Shown piece after piece: positions 18,348-27,635 of a DNA stretch of 64,000 nucleotides. Source of the DNA: Chitinophagaceae bacterium PMP191F (lineage in GTDB: Bacteria > Bacteroidota > Bacteroidia > Chitinophagales > Chitinophagaceae); contig LGYU01000022.1 of NCBI GenBank assembly GCA_001302245.1, positions 109,144 through 173,143 of the forward strand. Reading direction: 5' to 3'. The notes under the pieces were generated by a model. It did not search any database and was not told the origin of the DNA. It saw nothing but the letters and a program-made list of their open reading frames with translations. Both the position numbers and the translations under genes were made by a program. The first letter of the stretch is position 1. Each line of letters opens with the position of its first letter.

Positions 18348-19613
18348 ATGATCGGGGTTGATGCCCTGCTGGGCAGAGCAGATATGTTGTTGAGACAAAA
18401 CCGTCCCAAAGAGGCGGAGAAGGAACTGTTGCAGGTATTGCAACAGGAACCTGACAACGATCATGCGTTATCTATGCTGGGGCGCAGCAAATACGATCTG
18501 CGTTTGTACAGCGAAGGTATCGGTGCCATTCAGCAGGCCATTCGTGTTGACCCCGAAAACGGATACTATTTTTACCTGCTGGCCTTTGGTTATTATCAAA
18601 CTGATGCCAATCATTCCGCAAAACGTTACCTGCAAAGAGCTATTGAGCTGGCGCCGTATGCAGCAGATTTCTATGGTCTGTGGGCCATGATATTGCTGGA
18701 AGAAAAAGACTTTTCGCAGGCACTGCAAAAGGCCAATGAAGGCCTTGCAATAGATGCAGAAAATATTACCTGTCTCAATGCACGTTCTACCGCTCTCAAC
18801 AAACTGAAGCGTGTGGATGATGCGATCAGCACAATGCAGGATGCATTGCAACAGGATCCTGAAAATGCTTTTACCCATACTACCATTGGCTGGAACTTAC
18901 TGGAAAAGGGACGTCATAAAGAAGCCGGCGATCATTTTCGGGAGGCCCTGCGCATCAATCCCAACCTGGAAGGTGCAAGAGGTGGATTGAAAGAATCCAT
19001 GAAATCAAAAATAGCTCCTTACAGATGGTTGCTGCAGTACAGTTTCTGGATCAATAATAAAGGCAAAAATGCACGCTGGATCATCCCTGTGGGGCTGATC
19101 TTCCTGGTACGTTTTGTATCAGAAATGACCAGGCAGAGTGATAATACAGGTTTGACCATTGCCGGCAATATTGTTATTGGTATTTACATCCTATTTGTAC
19201 TCACCAGCTGGCTTATTAATCCTATTGCTAATTTCTTCCTGCTTTTTTATAAAGATGGCAAATATGCCCTTTCTGCTCATGAGAGATGGAATGCCATTTC
19301 TACTGTTAGTGTAATGCTGGCTGGATTTGCCATTGCATTGGTTGGTCTGTTGTTGCCGGAAGCGGCACAGGCCGGTGTGGTAATGGGTGGCGCTACTATT
19401 TTTTCACTGGCGTTGCCACTGGGGCATCTTTCCCTGCCTGTACGTTTGCACGGTAATTCCCTGCGTCAATGGTTTACGCTGTTGATACTGCTTATCGGAA
19501 CTGTTACTGCTGTATTGTTTTTTGCCGGTTTACCGCTGGCCGAAACCGCAGGCATTACCTACCTGGTAGCCTTTGTATTGTTTACCTGGCTGGGTGTTTT
19601 TTCTTCCAAGTAG
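18348..19613 (+). CDS. TPR protein with C-terminal membrane domain, partner of the TPR-AAA+ ATPase
   Basis: The protein has 421 residues. Residues 1 to about 220 are at least five TPR units (ADMLLRQNRPKEAEKELL, ALSMLGRSKYDLRLYSEGI, GWNLLEKGRHKEAGDHFREAL). Residues about 240-420 carry five or six hydrophobic segments, so the TPR half is anchored in the inner membrane. The start ATG is 2 bp after the upstream stop, which suggests translational coupling and a joint complex in which the ATPase is recruited to the membrane. I do not recognise a named family for the membrane part. The gene ends before a convergent hydrolase gene. Confidence 0.75.
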   Translation: MIGVDALLGRADMLLRQNRPKEAEKELLQVLQQEPDNDHALSMLGRSKYDLRLYSEGIGAIQQAIRVDPENGYYFYLLAFGYYQTDANHSAKRYLQRAIELAPYAADFYGLWAMILLEEKDFSQALQKANEGLAIDAENITCLNARSTALNKLKRVDDAISTMQDALQQDPENAFTHTTIGWNLLEKGRHKEAGDHFREALRINPNLEGARGGLKESMKSKIAPYRWLLQYSFWINNKGKNARWIIPVGLIFLVRFVSEMTRQSDNTGLTIAGNIVIGIYILFVLTSWLINPIANFFLLFYKDGKYALSAHERWNAISTVSVMLAGFAIALVGLLLPEAAQAGVVMGGATIFSLALPLGHLSLPVRLHGNSLRQWFTLLILLIGTVTAVLFFAGLPLAETAGITYLVAFVLFTWLGVFSSK

Positions 19614-19643
19614 AAAGATTGTTTACTGTTATGTAATTGGCTG

Positions 19644-20522
19644 CTAAATAGCCGATGCAGGTAGCTTGTCATTCAGAAAATGAAGTATGTCTGCCGGAAG
19701 TTCCTGGTGAAATGCTTCCCTGTCAAAACCTGCCGGATCGGTTGATGGCAGAAAATGAGGATTCTTCATAGCAGCAGGGAATGGGCTTAAAAAGGAAAAA
19801 TGTCCTGCATTTTTTATTTTCCTGAAAACGATCTGCGAGCTATCGGTTACCATTCTGAAAACAACGTCTGCATTCCAACTGGGGGTTACAGGATCGTGTT
19901 CTGCCATCAACAACATTATGGGGATGGTAACATGGTTGTGGTCATGATTAAACCACCCCGCACCAGGCGCCATCAATACGATGGCTTTGATCCTGTTGTC
20001 ACTATCCACTTTCACTGGCTGACCTTCCAGGGTATATGGCAGACCGCCGGCTAATGCCAGTGCTGTATAGCCACCCATAGAATGACCGATAACAGCAATC
20101 CTGTTTTGTGAAATACCGGCTGCAAAAAAAGGATCAGCCAACAGGTGATCAATGGTCAGGCTTATATGTTTGGGTCTTAATTGTATGTTCTCAATGGTAT
20201 TTTCCAGGCTGCCATTGTTCCTGTTATTACCATAATGTTCCAACATGGCAACGATGTATCCATGTTTGGACAGGTAAGTACTGATGGTTCTGTACAACAG
20301 GTGTGAACCGTTATTGCCATGAGAGATAATTACCAGTGGAAACTGCTGATCTGCTATGATAGCAGCATCGATACTCACATCCATCAGGTATGGACCAAAG
20401 TTAACGGGTGCTGAAGGCGCATAGGTAGGGTAGTGAACCAGTACCGGAAATGAAATACCTTTATTGTTATCGGTTACCTGCAACTGTTTGCTGCCGGTAA
20501 AAATAGGTTGTTGTGTGATCAT
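19644..20522 (-). CDS. Alpha/beta hydrolase (dienelactone hydrolase / PAF-acetylhydrolase-like)
   Basis: The protein has 292 residues. The nucleophile elbow is GHSMGG (Ser) in the context RIAVIGHSMGGYTALALAGG. The oxyanion segment VIISHGNNGSHL is near residue 70. An acid fits LLMAEHDPVTPS and the His fits KNAGHFSFLSP. The arrangement resembles predicted dienelactone hydrolases and secreted PAF-acetylhydrolase-like esterases, but there is no clear signal peptide (MITQQPIFTGSKQL). The substrate is unknown. The upstream FtsX-type permease gene ends 73 bp before this start on the same strand, so co-transcription is possible. Confidence 0.8.
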   Translation of the reverse strand: MITQQPIFTGSKQLQVTDNNKGISFPVLVHYPTYAPSAPVNFGPYLMDVSIDAAIIADQQFPLVIISHGNNGSHLLYRTISTYLSKHGYIVAMLEHYGNNRNNGSLENTIENIQLRPKHISLTIDHLLADPFFAAGISQNRIAVIGHSMGGYTALALAGGLPYTLEGQPVKVDSDNRIKAIVLMAPGAGWFNHDHNHVTIPIMLLMAEHDPVTPSWNADVVFRMVTDSSQIVFRKIKNAGHFSFLSPFPAAMKNPHFLPSTDPAGFDREAFHQELPADILHFLNDKLPASAI

Positions 20523-20595
20523 ATAAAAACATATAGAATAGCGCCTGTACTACAGGCAGTTCTTTATTGCGTGCTCATGAATCTGGCTGAAAATG

Positions 20596-21849
20596 TTATT
20601 TGCTTCTGATAGCCACTACTGGGTCCATGCGCGCAGCAATGGAGGCAGGAATGATACCGGCCAGCACACCTACCACAATACAGATGGATACTGCGATAAC
20701 CAGAATATGCGGCGCTATAAACAGTGTAAATCCTGAAGTGGCGGAAATGACCAGGGTAAGCAGGAATACAATGATCAACCCCAGTAAACCACCCATGATA
20801 CACAGGAATGCCGATTCCAGCAGGAATTCTGTAAGAATGGTGATGCGTTTGGCTCCGATGGCTTTTTTAAGACCGATTTGTGGTGTTCTTTCACGAACCG
20901 TTACAAACATAATATTGGCTACTCCAAACATGCCTACGATCAGTGAAAGAATGGCAATGGCCCAGCCTCCTTTGTTGATGCCGCTGAAGATTCCGCTGGC
21001 AAAACTGCTGAAGGCATCAATATCATTGAGTGAAAAATCGTCTTCCTGTGTGGGTTTCAATTTACGGATGGAGCGCATAGCGCCTGTCAGTTCATCACGC
21101 AATTGTGCCATGGGTACTGTTTCCTTGCCCTGCACCATAATAACCGGGCTGCTGTTCTGTTCACGTGCCAGCTGGCGCATATAGCTGCTTGCCATCAGGA
21201 TGCTGTTATCATATTCAAAGCCGCCGATAATACTTTTACCCTGTTTTTTTATCAGACCAATGATCGCAGCTTTTTTACCACCCTTCAGTTTTACCAACTG
21301 ACCCAGTGCTTTTTCAGGACTGCCAAACAGGTTGGTGGCTACTTCATAACCCATTACAATATTGTTGTTGGCCTGTTCGTAATCGCTGGATTGTAAAAAA
21401 CGACCGGCGGCAATTTCAATATGCTGTATATTGGCAAAGTCTTCTGTAATGCCGTAATAGTTAACGCCGGAAACACTGTTATCGCCAAAATCAAGATTGC
21501 CATTCATGCTGGTATTCAACGCCACGTTGGCCGCAGCCGGTACTTTTTGTTTCAATAACAGCATTTCGGAATATTTGGGAGAGGGGCGTTTTACATATTT
21601 CCACCAGGGGTAATCGTTACCTCCCGCAGTATAATCCCATTTGTCGATATACACCGTATTGGTACCAAGCGATTTGATGTCCTTCTGTACCGCATATTCC
21701 ATACTGTTCACTGCCGCCAGTACGCCTATGATACAGAAAATACCAAAGGCCACCCCGCTCAGTGACAGCAAAGTGCGGATCTTGTGCGATTTGAATTCCT
21801 GCCAGGTAAGGTTGAGGCTACTACTTAATATTTCCAGTACACGACGCAT
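20596..21849 (-). CDS. ABC transporter permease, MacB/FtsX type
   Basis: The ATG at 21849 gives 417 residues; a TTG 36 bases upstream is less likely. The first membrane helix (RTLLSLSGVAFGIFCIIGVLAAV) lies at about residues 25-50. A periplasmic MacB_PCD domain of about 220 residues follows, then three helices at the end (AILSLIVGMFGVANIMFVTV, LGLIIVFLLTLVI, ILVIAVSICIVVGVLAGIIP) with the FtsX signature VREPxxIGLKKAIGA-like stretch (VRERTPQIGLKKAIGAKR). Family members export or perform mechanotransmission with a separate ATPase and membrane fusion protein. Neither partner gene is present nearby, so this is an orphan permease in this window. Confidence 0.85.
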   Translation of the reverse strand: MRRVLEILSSSLNLTWQEFKSHKIRTLLSLSGVAFGIFCIIGVLAAVNSMEYAVQKDIKSLGTNTVYIDKWDYTAGGNDYPWWKYVKRPSPKYSEMLLLKQKVPAAANVALNTSMNGNLDFGDNSVSGVNYYGITEDFANIQHIEIAAGRFLQSSDYEQANNNIVMGYEVATNLFGSPEKALGQLVKLKGGKKAAIIGLIKKQGKSIIGGFEYDNSILMASSYMRQLAREQNSSPVIMVQGKETVPMAQLRDELTGAMRSIRKLKPTQEDDFSLNDIDAFSSFASGIFSGINKGGWAIAILSLIVGMFGVANIMFVTVRERTPQIGLKKAIGAKRITILTEFLLESAFLCIMGGLLGLIIVFLLTLVISATSGFTLFIAPHILVIAVSICIVVGVLAGIIPASIAARMDPVVAIRSK

Positions 21850-21904
21850 AACCAAATGTAATATTTCCTGGCGATTTTTTTGCAAGAGTTTGTTTAGTGG
21901 TAGG

Positions 21905-22260
21905 GGATACCAGAATTTGAAAATGTGAGGATTTGAAAATGGTAGGAACGCCGATGGCTGAAATTGTTTGATGGTTAAATGGTTGTAATTAGTTTACGTT
22001 TTTCCTGTGTTTAAATCAGTTGTGAGGGGGGATGATGGTTGGTGGTAAGCTGAATACTGCCGCGAGCTATTGCAAGGTGTTAGCTATTCGGTTTTTGCTT
22101 TTAGCCAGATACGGGTTGCGTCTTAGCGGCTTTGCGTGCGTATTTCTTTCAGGCTTTCCGGCTTCCGGTCTTCCGGATTTTCTCAACCCAACAATCAAAC
22201 CATCCAGCCATTTAACAATTCAACCATTAGCCAGCCTCGTTTTCAAACTTAAATCCCAAC
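21905..22260. repeat. Two copies, in opposite orientation, of a dispersed intergenic repeat
   Basis: Bases about 21910-21990 read GAATTTGAAAATG..GATTTGAAAATG..GATGGCTG..GTTTGATGGTTAAATGGTTG. Bases about 22110-22255 carry the reverse-complement version, extended by GCGGCTTTGCGTG and TTCCGG motifs. A third copy is at 49797-49935. The stretch between the permease start (21849) and the epimerase-like gene start (22287) holds nothing else recognisable apart from a possible weak -7 element (TATCTTTA, 22261-22268). Confidence 0.65.
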
Positions 22261-22286
22261 TATCTTTACACTTTAAACATGGCACC

Positions 22287-23156
22287 ATGATAACTATAGA
22301 AAATGAAACGTTAAAAGTGGAGATCAATCCGAAAGGCGCGGAACTGACAAGTCTTTATCATAAAATGCACCAGCAGGAGTATATGTGGAGCGGTGATCCG
22401 GCTTTCTGGGGCAAACACTCACCAGTGCTGTTTCCTGTTGTAGGCACACTGAAGAACAATACTTACGTGTATAAAGGACATGCATACCAACTGGGACGTC
22501 ATGGTTTTGCCCGGGACAAACAGTTTGTGGTAGACAAACAACTGCCCGATACGGTTTCGTTTTTACTGAAACATACAGAGGAAACCCTGCAGGTATTTCC
22601 TTTTGCATTTGATCTTTATATCCGCTATACACTGGCCGGCAATGCGCTGGCAGTAAGCTATGATGTGATCAATACAGGAAAAGAAGACATGTACTTTTCT
22701 GTAGGCGGTCATCCTGCGTTTAAGGTACCACTCACTACCCATACTACTTACGAAGATTATATCCTGGAATTTAACCAGTCAGAAACAGCACCAAGATGGC
22801 CCATTTCTCCTGATGGATTAATTGAGATCACTTCATTGCCTTTGTTGAAACAGTCAGACCGGTTGCCCCTTACAAAAGCCCTGTTTCAGCAGGATGCCAT
22901 TGTGCTGAAAGAGTTGCACTCTACCAAGGTCACCTTACGGTCTGATAAAACTGCGCGTGGATTGCAGTTTGATTTTCCGGGTTTCCCGTTCCTGGGTATC
23001 TGGGCTGCTAAAAACGCCGACTTTGTTTGCATTGAACCCTGGTGTGGCATTGCAGACAGCGTTGATACTGACCAGCAACTTGAAAACAAAGAGGGTATAA
23101 ATAAGCTGATGGCAGGTGAACGCTTTACGCGTACCTGGACAGTAGAAACCTTGTAA
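22287..23156 (+). CDS. Aldose 1-epimerase family protein (LacX-like galactose mutarotase fold)
   Basis: The start is taken at the ATG at 22287, giving 289 residues (MITIENETLKVEI). Upstream in-frame codons lie in repeat DNA and make an atypical Pro/Leu-rich leader, and a -7-like TATCTTTA sits at 22261. Family motifs are present: RHGFARD (His), GGHPAFKVPL (His) and CIEPWCGIADS (Glu). The fold is a beta-sandwich that interconverts sugar anomers; for LacX-type proteins the substrate is usually not known. There is no signal peptide, so it is cytoplasmic. It is monocistronic and converges on the OmpA-domain gene. Confidence 0.85.
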   Translation: MITIENETLKVEINPKGAELTSLYHKMHQQEYMWSGDPAFWGKHSPVLFPVVGTLKNNTYVYKGHAYQLGRHGFARDKQFVVDKQLPDTVSFLLKHTEETLQVFPFAFDLYIRYTLAGNALAVSYDVINTGKEDMYFSVGGHPAFKVPLTTHTTYEDYILEFNQSETAPRWPISPDGLIEITSLPLLKQSDRLPLTKALFQQDAIVLKELHSTKVTLRSDKTARGLQFDFPGFPFLGIWAAKNADFVCIEPWCGIADSVDTDQQLENKEGINKLMAGERFTRTWTVETL

Positions 23157-23208
23157 GCACATTCAGTAATTTCAAAATTTCATACCGGGTTGAACATGCC
23201 TGGCTGTT

Positions 23209-25110
23209 CTAATTCCGGCAGTGCTCACAATGCAGTTGCATCAGTGTATCATATTCAAGCAACTGAAAACTGTTGCCGTTTTTATTGATTGCGTTGAAAA
23301 ATTTACAGAACCTTTTGCGGTTGAGCGTAATGGCATTCTGTACAATGCTGCTGAATGCCGGCGTTTTGAATAGCGATTCGTTAGACAAATTAAGGCTGAC
23401 ATAATAGAACAAAAGATCTTCGTCCACATCTATCGCTGCTGCGCGGGTTGAAATGATCTGCGATGCCAGGTAACAATGCGCGTAAAAACACAGGTATTTA
23501 GCCAGCGACAGTAATGCTTTATCATCCAGGTTCAGTTGTGCGTAATTCATGGCAATGAACTTAATGGATTCGTCTTTGGCAGGGTAGTCCAGGCGACGCA
23601 TAGCGTGTTCGCTGGCTATGATATGATAGTTGATCTGCATTCTTTGTATCAGTGATTGTGCTATACCGTACTTTTCAAGGTTATTGATATCCTGCAGAAA
23701 TGTTTGTGAGTTTACAAAAGAGGTATCGAAACGCCAGCCGGGAAAGCTAAGCGCACAGATATTGTAGCGCACTTTTCCATTGGCAGGATCCAGTTTTAAT
23801 AAAGCCTGGAAATTGGCCAGTGCTTCTTCTTCGGGTGATAGCAATAGCTGGTACCGGTAACTTTCATGATCAATCAACAGGTCTATGTACGGTTTTTCGT
23901 TTGGTATTTCCAGCTTGTCAAGGTATTCAGCAGCCATGCGGTTGTCTGCCACCCGTTCAAATATCTCACGTTGTATTTTCAGGGCTCTGATAACATTTTT
24001 TTGCTGGATGGCCTGTTTGAATGAAGATAACAGGCTGTTAGATGGTGCTTTTTCAAAATCACTACGGTTGTCGAGATAGATGGTGATCACCGCCTTGCGG
24101 TGATTTTTTAACACCGGTTCCAGTGAATCCAGTGTTGCTTTTGCAGTCAGTGCTTTTTTGATCTCGGCATGTGACAAGTTGGTAAAACGGCTATAGGCGG
24201 TCTGGCGTACATCACCGAAAAACTCCACCCAGTTCTCATTGGCAGTAATGCTGGTTACAATCTGTGGCCCCTGGTATTGCTGTAATGCCCTGATGATAGA
24301 TGCTGCACGTTGTTGCTGCAACTGCCGGTTAATATTTTCAGGACCTTCCACAGAAGAGTAAGCACGGATAGCAATTTTTTTGATCCTGTAATTGGTGAGC
24401 TGCAGTGAATCGTATAATGGTTTTACATCAGTTGCATTGTATACCGATTTGTTTTTGGCAAACGGAACAATGCACTGTATTTTTTTGCTGTAATGCAGGA
24501 TGTCGGCTGCACTGTCGGTAAAGTTTTCAGTATTCAGTAATGTATCTGCAAAAAGCCCCATGGGCAGCAGATTCCATACACTTCGTTCAATGTCTGTAAA
24601 ATAGGTATAGAAACAGATCATACCATTTCGTACAATTGCCAGGTTACCTTCCAGTTCTTTGTCTTTCAGAGCGGCAGGAACAGTACCGATCTTAACCATT
24701 ACTGAACCTTCCCCTTCGTTGTGATACAGGTTCTTTTTTAATTCGGGCAACAACACAGGTGAAAGCATATAGCCTTCCGGCAAACCTTTTTTACCGGGTT
24801 GTGATTGGCCGCATACATATTGGTCTTTGGCCACCAGGTCTACTGTAATACCATCAGTATTGGCTGTAAACAGCTTGTTGAACCAATTGACATCGGTCAT
24901 GGAAAACACAATGTCGCCATTGGGATCAATGCTTATGCCAAACAGCACTTCCTTAGGTTTGTTCTGTATCAGGCCCTGGCAAGCGCTGCAGACCGGTAAT
25001 TTACGTCCATCGGGCAATGGGCGGCTCTGGGCAAACAGGCTGTTGTGTATAGCGATGTTTATCAGGAAAATGGCCAGTATCAACCTGAACGCGGAATGGA
25101 GGGGTGACAT
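23209..25110 (-). CDS. Exported protein with OmpA-like domain and unknown flanks
   Basis: The protein has 633 residues. It begins with a signal peptide (LILAIFLINIAIHNSLFAQS). A CSACQ motif lies soon after cleavage, near residue 42. Residues about 210-350 resemble an OmpA-type peptidoglycan-associated fold: IVPFAKNKSVYN, IRAYSSVEGPENINRQLQQQRA and ITANENWVEFFGD. The C-terminal 270 residues are helical, like degenerate TPR repeats, and are Cys-containing near the end (FYAHCYLASQ, LHCEHCRN). It probably acts in the periplasm or at the outer membrane. I know no named family for the whole architecture. It is transcribed divergently from prfC across a gap of about 300 bp. Confidence 0.65.
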   Translation of the reverse strand: MSPLHSAFRLILAIFLINIAIHNSLFAQSRPLPDGRKLPVCSACQGLIQNKPKEVLFGISIDPNGDIVFSMTDVNWFNKLFTANTDGITVDLVAKDQYVCGQSQPGKKGLPEGYMLSPVLLPELKKNLYHNEGEGSVMVKIGTVPAALKDKELEGNLAIVRNGMICFYTYFTDIERSVWNLLPMGLFADTLLNTENFTDSAADILHYSKKIQCIVPFAKNKSVYNATDVKPLYDSLQLTNYRIKKIAIRAYSSVEGPENINRQLQQQRAASIIRALQQYQGPQIVTSITANENWVEFFGDVRQTAYSRFTNLSHAEIKKALTAKATLDSLEPVLKNHRKAVITIYLDNRSDFEKAPSNSLLSSFKQAIQQKNVIRALKIQREIFERVADNRMAAEYLDKLEIPNEKPYIDLLIDHESYRYQLLLSPEEEALANFQALLKLDPANGKVRYNICALSFPGWRFDTSFVNSQTFLQDINNLEKYGIAQSLIQRMQINYHIIASEHAMRRLDYPAKDESIKFIAMNYAQLNLDDKALLSLAKYLCFYAHCYLASQIISTRAAAIDVDEDLLFYYVSLNLSNESLFKTPAFSSIVQNAITLNRKRFCKFFNAINKNGNSFQLLEYDTLMQLHCEHCRN

Positions 25111-25280
25111 GAACGGTAAGGTTTATTTCCGGTTACAAATTAATGCGCGATGGTGATATACTGCAATCCGGCAGGTGATGATTTTCTGCTTTTTATGCAA
25201 TTTCTATGCAACTGAACAGGTCATTTTACACGTTTGGGACTAAACCGCAAATCAACAGGCTCAATCTGCCTGCCAAATTG

Positions 25281-25288
25281 TACCTTTG
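25281..25288 (+). promoter_or_regulatory. Putative -7 element of the prfC promoter
   Basis: TACCTTTG matches TAnnTTTG in the gap between the divergent OmpA-domain gene and prfC. It implies a leader of roughly 115 bases before the ATG at 25413. I see no clear -33 TTG at the standard distance and no riboswitch-like structure in the leader. Confidence 0.5.
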
Positions 25289-25412
25289 CGGGCTCAAAAG
25301 TCAGAAAATCAGGTCAGTCATAGAGCCGCATAACAGTATTTGATAAATACGCTTGTTTTGCCTGGCTGGCCTTTGGAAACACCCACTGACTGTTTATGAC
25401 CGACAGAATTAT

Positions 25413-27005
25413 ATGAAGTACACAAACGAAATCAACAAACGCCGCACTTTCGCCATTATATCGCACCCCGATGCCGGTAAAACAACCCTTACGGAAAAGT
25501 TCCTGCTGTTTGGCGGAGCTATCCAGACGGCTGGGGCTGTAAAAAGCAATAAGATCAAAAAACACGCTACCAGCGATTTCATGGAAATTGAGCGACAGAG
25601 AGGTATCTCGGTAGCTACTTCGGTAATGAGCTTTGAATACCAGGGTATCCTGATCAACCTGCTGGATACACCCGGTCACAAAGACTTTGCAGAAGATACT
25701 TACCGTACCCTTACTGCGGTAGACAGCGTTATTCTGGTGGTAGACAGTGTGAACGGGGTGGAAGCCCAGACCCGCCGCCTGATGGAAGTGTGCCGTATGC
25801 GCGATACGCCAGTGATCGTGTTCATCAATAAAATGGACCGTGATGGTAAAAACCGTTTCGATCTGTTGGAAGAGATTGAAAAAGAGCTGAACATATCCCT
25901 GCATCCCATGACCTGGCCCATCAACAGCGGTAAGGATTTTAAAGGGGTGTATAACCTGCATGATAGTAACCTGTTGTTGTTTACAGCCAATACCAAGGCT
26001 GCTGATGAAGATGTGATCCAGATATCAGACCTGGCAGATGCTTTACTGGACGATAAGGTAGGAGAGAAAGACGCTTCCATTTTGCGCGAAGATGCTGATC
26101 TGATCCAGGGAGTGTATGGTGAACTGCCGGTAGATGATTACCAGGCAGGTAAAGTAGCGCCTGTGTTTTTTGGCAGTGCCATCAACAACTTTGGTGTAAA
26201 GGAAATGCTGGACACTTTTATCCGCATTGCACCTACGCCACGTTGCAGACCCACTTCAGTAAAAGAAGTATGCCCGGATGATGATAAATTCTCCGGTTTT
26301 ATATTTAAGATCCACGCCAACCTCGATCCCAAACACCGCGACCGTATTGCCTTTTTGCGTGTATGTTCCGGCAGGTTTGAGCGCAACAAATACTTCCACC
26401 ACGTGCGGCTGGATAAGGAAATCCGTTTCAGCAACCCGTATACTTTCATGGCACGTGATAAGGATGTGATTGAAGCTGCCTTCCCCGGCGATGTGGTAGG
26501 TTTGTTCGATACCGGCAACTTCAAGATCGGCGATACGCTGACGGAAGGTGCTGATTTCTATTTTACCGGCATTCCTTCATTCTCACCGGAAATTTTTAAA
26601 GAGGTAGTGAATAAGGATCCAATGAAAACCAAACAATTGGAAAAAGGCCTGATGCAGCTTACGGACGAAGGTGTAGCACAGCTTTTCACCCAGTTTGGTG
26701 GTAATAAAAAAATCATTGGTTGCGTGGGTGAACTGCAATTTGAGGTAATACAATACCGCCTGTTGCAGGAATACGGAGCTTCAGTCGAGTTCAGGGCACA
26801 GCCTTTGTACAAAGCCTGCTGGATAACCAGTAAGGATGCGAAAAAGCTGGATGATTTTACCCGTTTCAAATCCAGCAATATTGCAGAAGATAAAGACGGT
26901 CACCTGGTATACCTGGCCCAGAGCGAATGGTTCCTGAACACCGAACGGAGCAACAATCCAGATATTGAATTCCACTTTACTTCAGAAATTCATAAAGCCA
27001 GTTGA
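25413..27005 (+). CDS. prfC: Peptide chain release factor 3 (translational GTPase)
   Basis: The ATG at 25413 gives 530 residues, the normal size; an in-frame TTG at 25353 would add 20 atypical residues. The G domain shows [13 protein letters not shown] (P-loop), RGISVATSV (switch I), DTPGHKDF (G3) and NKMDRD (G4). The middle segment [11 protein letters not shown] is typical of RF3. RF3 removes RF1/RF2 from the ribosome after peptide release using GTP. The gene is alone, followed 64 bp later by a GNAT gene that may be read through. Confidence 0.95.
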   Translation: MKYTNEINKRRTFAIISHPDAGKTTLTEKFLLFGGAIQTAGAVKSNKIKKHATSDFMEIERQRGISVATSVMSFEYQGILINLLDTPGHKDFAEDTYRTLTAVDSVILVVDSVNGVEAQTRRLMEVCRMRDTPVIVFINKMDRDGKNRFDLLEEIEKELNISLHPMTWPINSGKDFKGVYNLHDSNLLLFTANTKAADEDVIQISDLADALLDDKVGEKDASILREDADLIQGVYGELPVDDYQAGKVAPVFFGSAINNFGVKEMLDTFIRIAPTPRCRPTSVKEVCPDDDKFSGFIFKIHANLDPKHRDRIAFLRVCSGRFERNKYFHHVRLDKEIRFSNPYTFMARDKDVIEAAFPGDVVGLFDTGNFKIGDTLTEGADFYFTGIPSFSPEIFKEVVNKDPMKTKQLEKGLMQLTDEGVAQLFTQFGGNKKIIGCVGELQFEVIQYRLLQEYGASVEFRAQPLYKACWITSKDAKKLDDFTRFKSSNIAEDKDGHLVYLAQSEWFLNTERSNNPDIEFHFTSEIHKAS

Positions 27006-27069
27006 TAAGTTAACAGGGATCATATCACCATGTTACCTTATCAGCTATTCAACTTGTTAACTTGCTACT

Positions 27070-27585
27070 ATGGCAGCCATCATTTTTGAAACTGAACGGT
27101 TACTGGTGCGTCCTTTTACAACAGATGATGCAGAGCCTTTTTTCCGTCTCAATAGCGAAGAGGCAATTATACGGCATATCAGGCCTCCCAAAAACAGGCA
27201 GGAAAGCGATATTTTTTTACAGGAGAACCTGGCAATGTACCATAATACACCCGCTTACGGACGTTGGGCCATGTTGCTAAAGACAACCCGCGAAATGGTT
27301 GGTACCTTTGCGGTTTTTCCACTTGAGAATACAGAAGAGATCCAGTTGGGATATGCGCTTTTCCCCGAATACTGGGGACAGGGCTATGCTACTGAAAGCA
27401 CGCAGGGAGGCATCAGTTATGTATTTGAACAGCTTCATTTGTCCTATGTGGTGGCTGTTACTGAAGCTGTTAATATTGCCTCACAACAGGTATTGCTGCG
27501 CACTGGTTTTACAGAGGACAAAACTTACGAACGGGGTGGTAAACTACTGAAGAAATATATCCAACACAATACAGCTATAAACTAA
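27070..27585 (+). CDS. GNAT-family N-acetyltransferase (RimJ/RimL-like)
   Basis: The protein has 171 residues. It opens with the family's ETERLLVRPFTTDDAEPFF pattern. The acetyl-CoA binding core is LGYALFPEYWGQGYATES (the Q/RxxGxG/A signature reads GQGYATE). The late motif NIASQQVLLRTGF is the usual NxxS..vleKxGF. It would acetylate the N-terminus of a protein or a small amine; the target is not evident. Confidence 0.85.
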   Translation: MAAIIFETERLLVRPFTTDDAEPFFRLNSEEAIIRHIRPPKNRQESDIFLQENLAMYHNTPAYGRWAMLLKTTREMVGTFAVFPLENTEEIQLGYALFPEYWGQGYATESTQGGISYVFEQLHLSYVVAVTEAVNIASQQVLLRTGFTEDKTYERGGKLLKKYIQHNTAIN

Positions 27586-27635
27586 TATGCAGATGCAACA
27601 GTGCGTTACATCTGCATATTGAAAATGAGATACTG

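Noticed and set aside
22032..22286. 85-residue N-terminal extension of the aldose-epimerase-like protein
   Set aside because: The region is intergenic repeat DNA and the family begins at the ATG at 22287.
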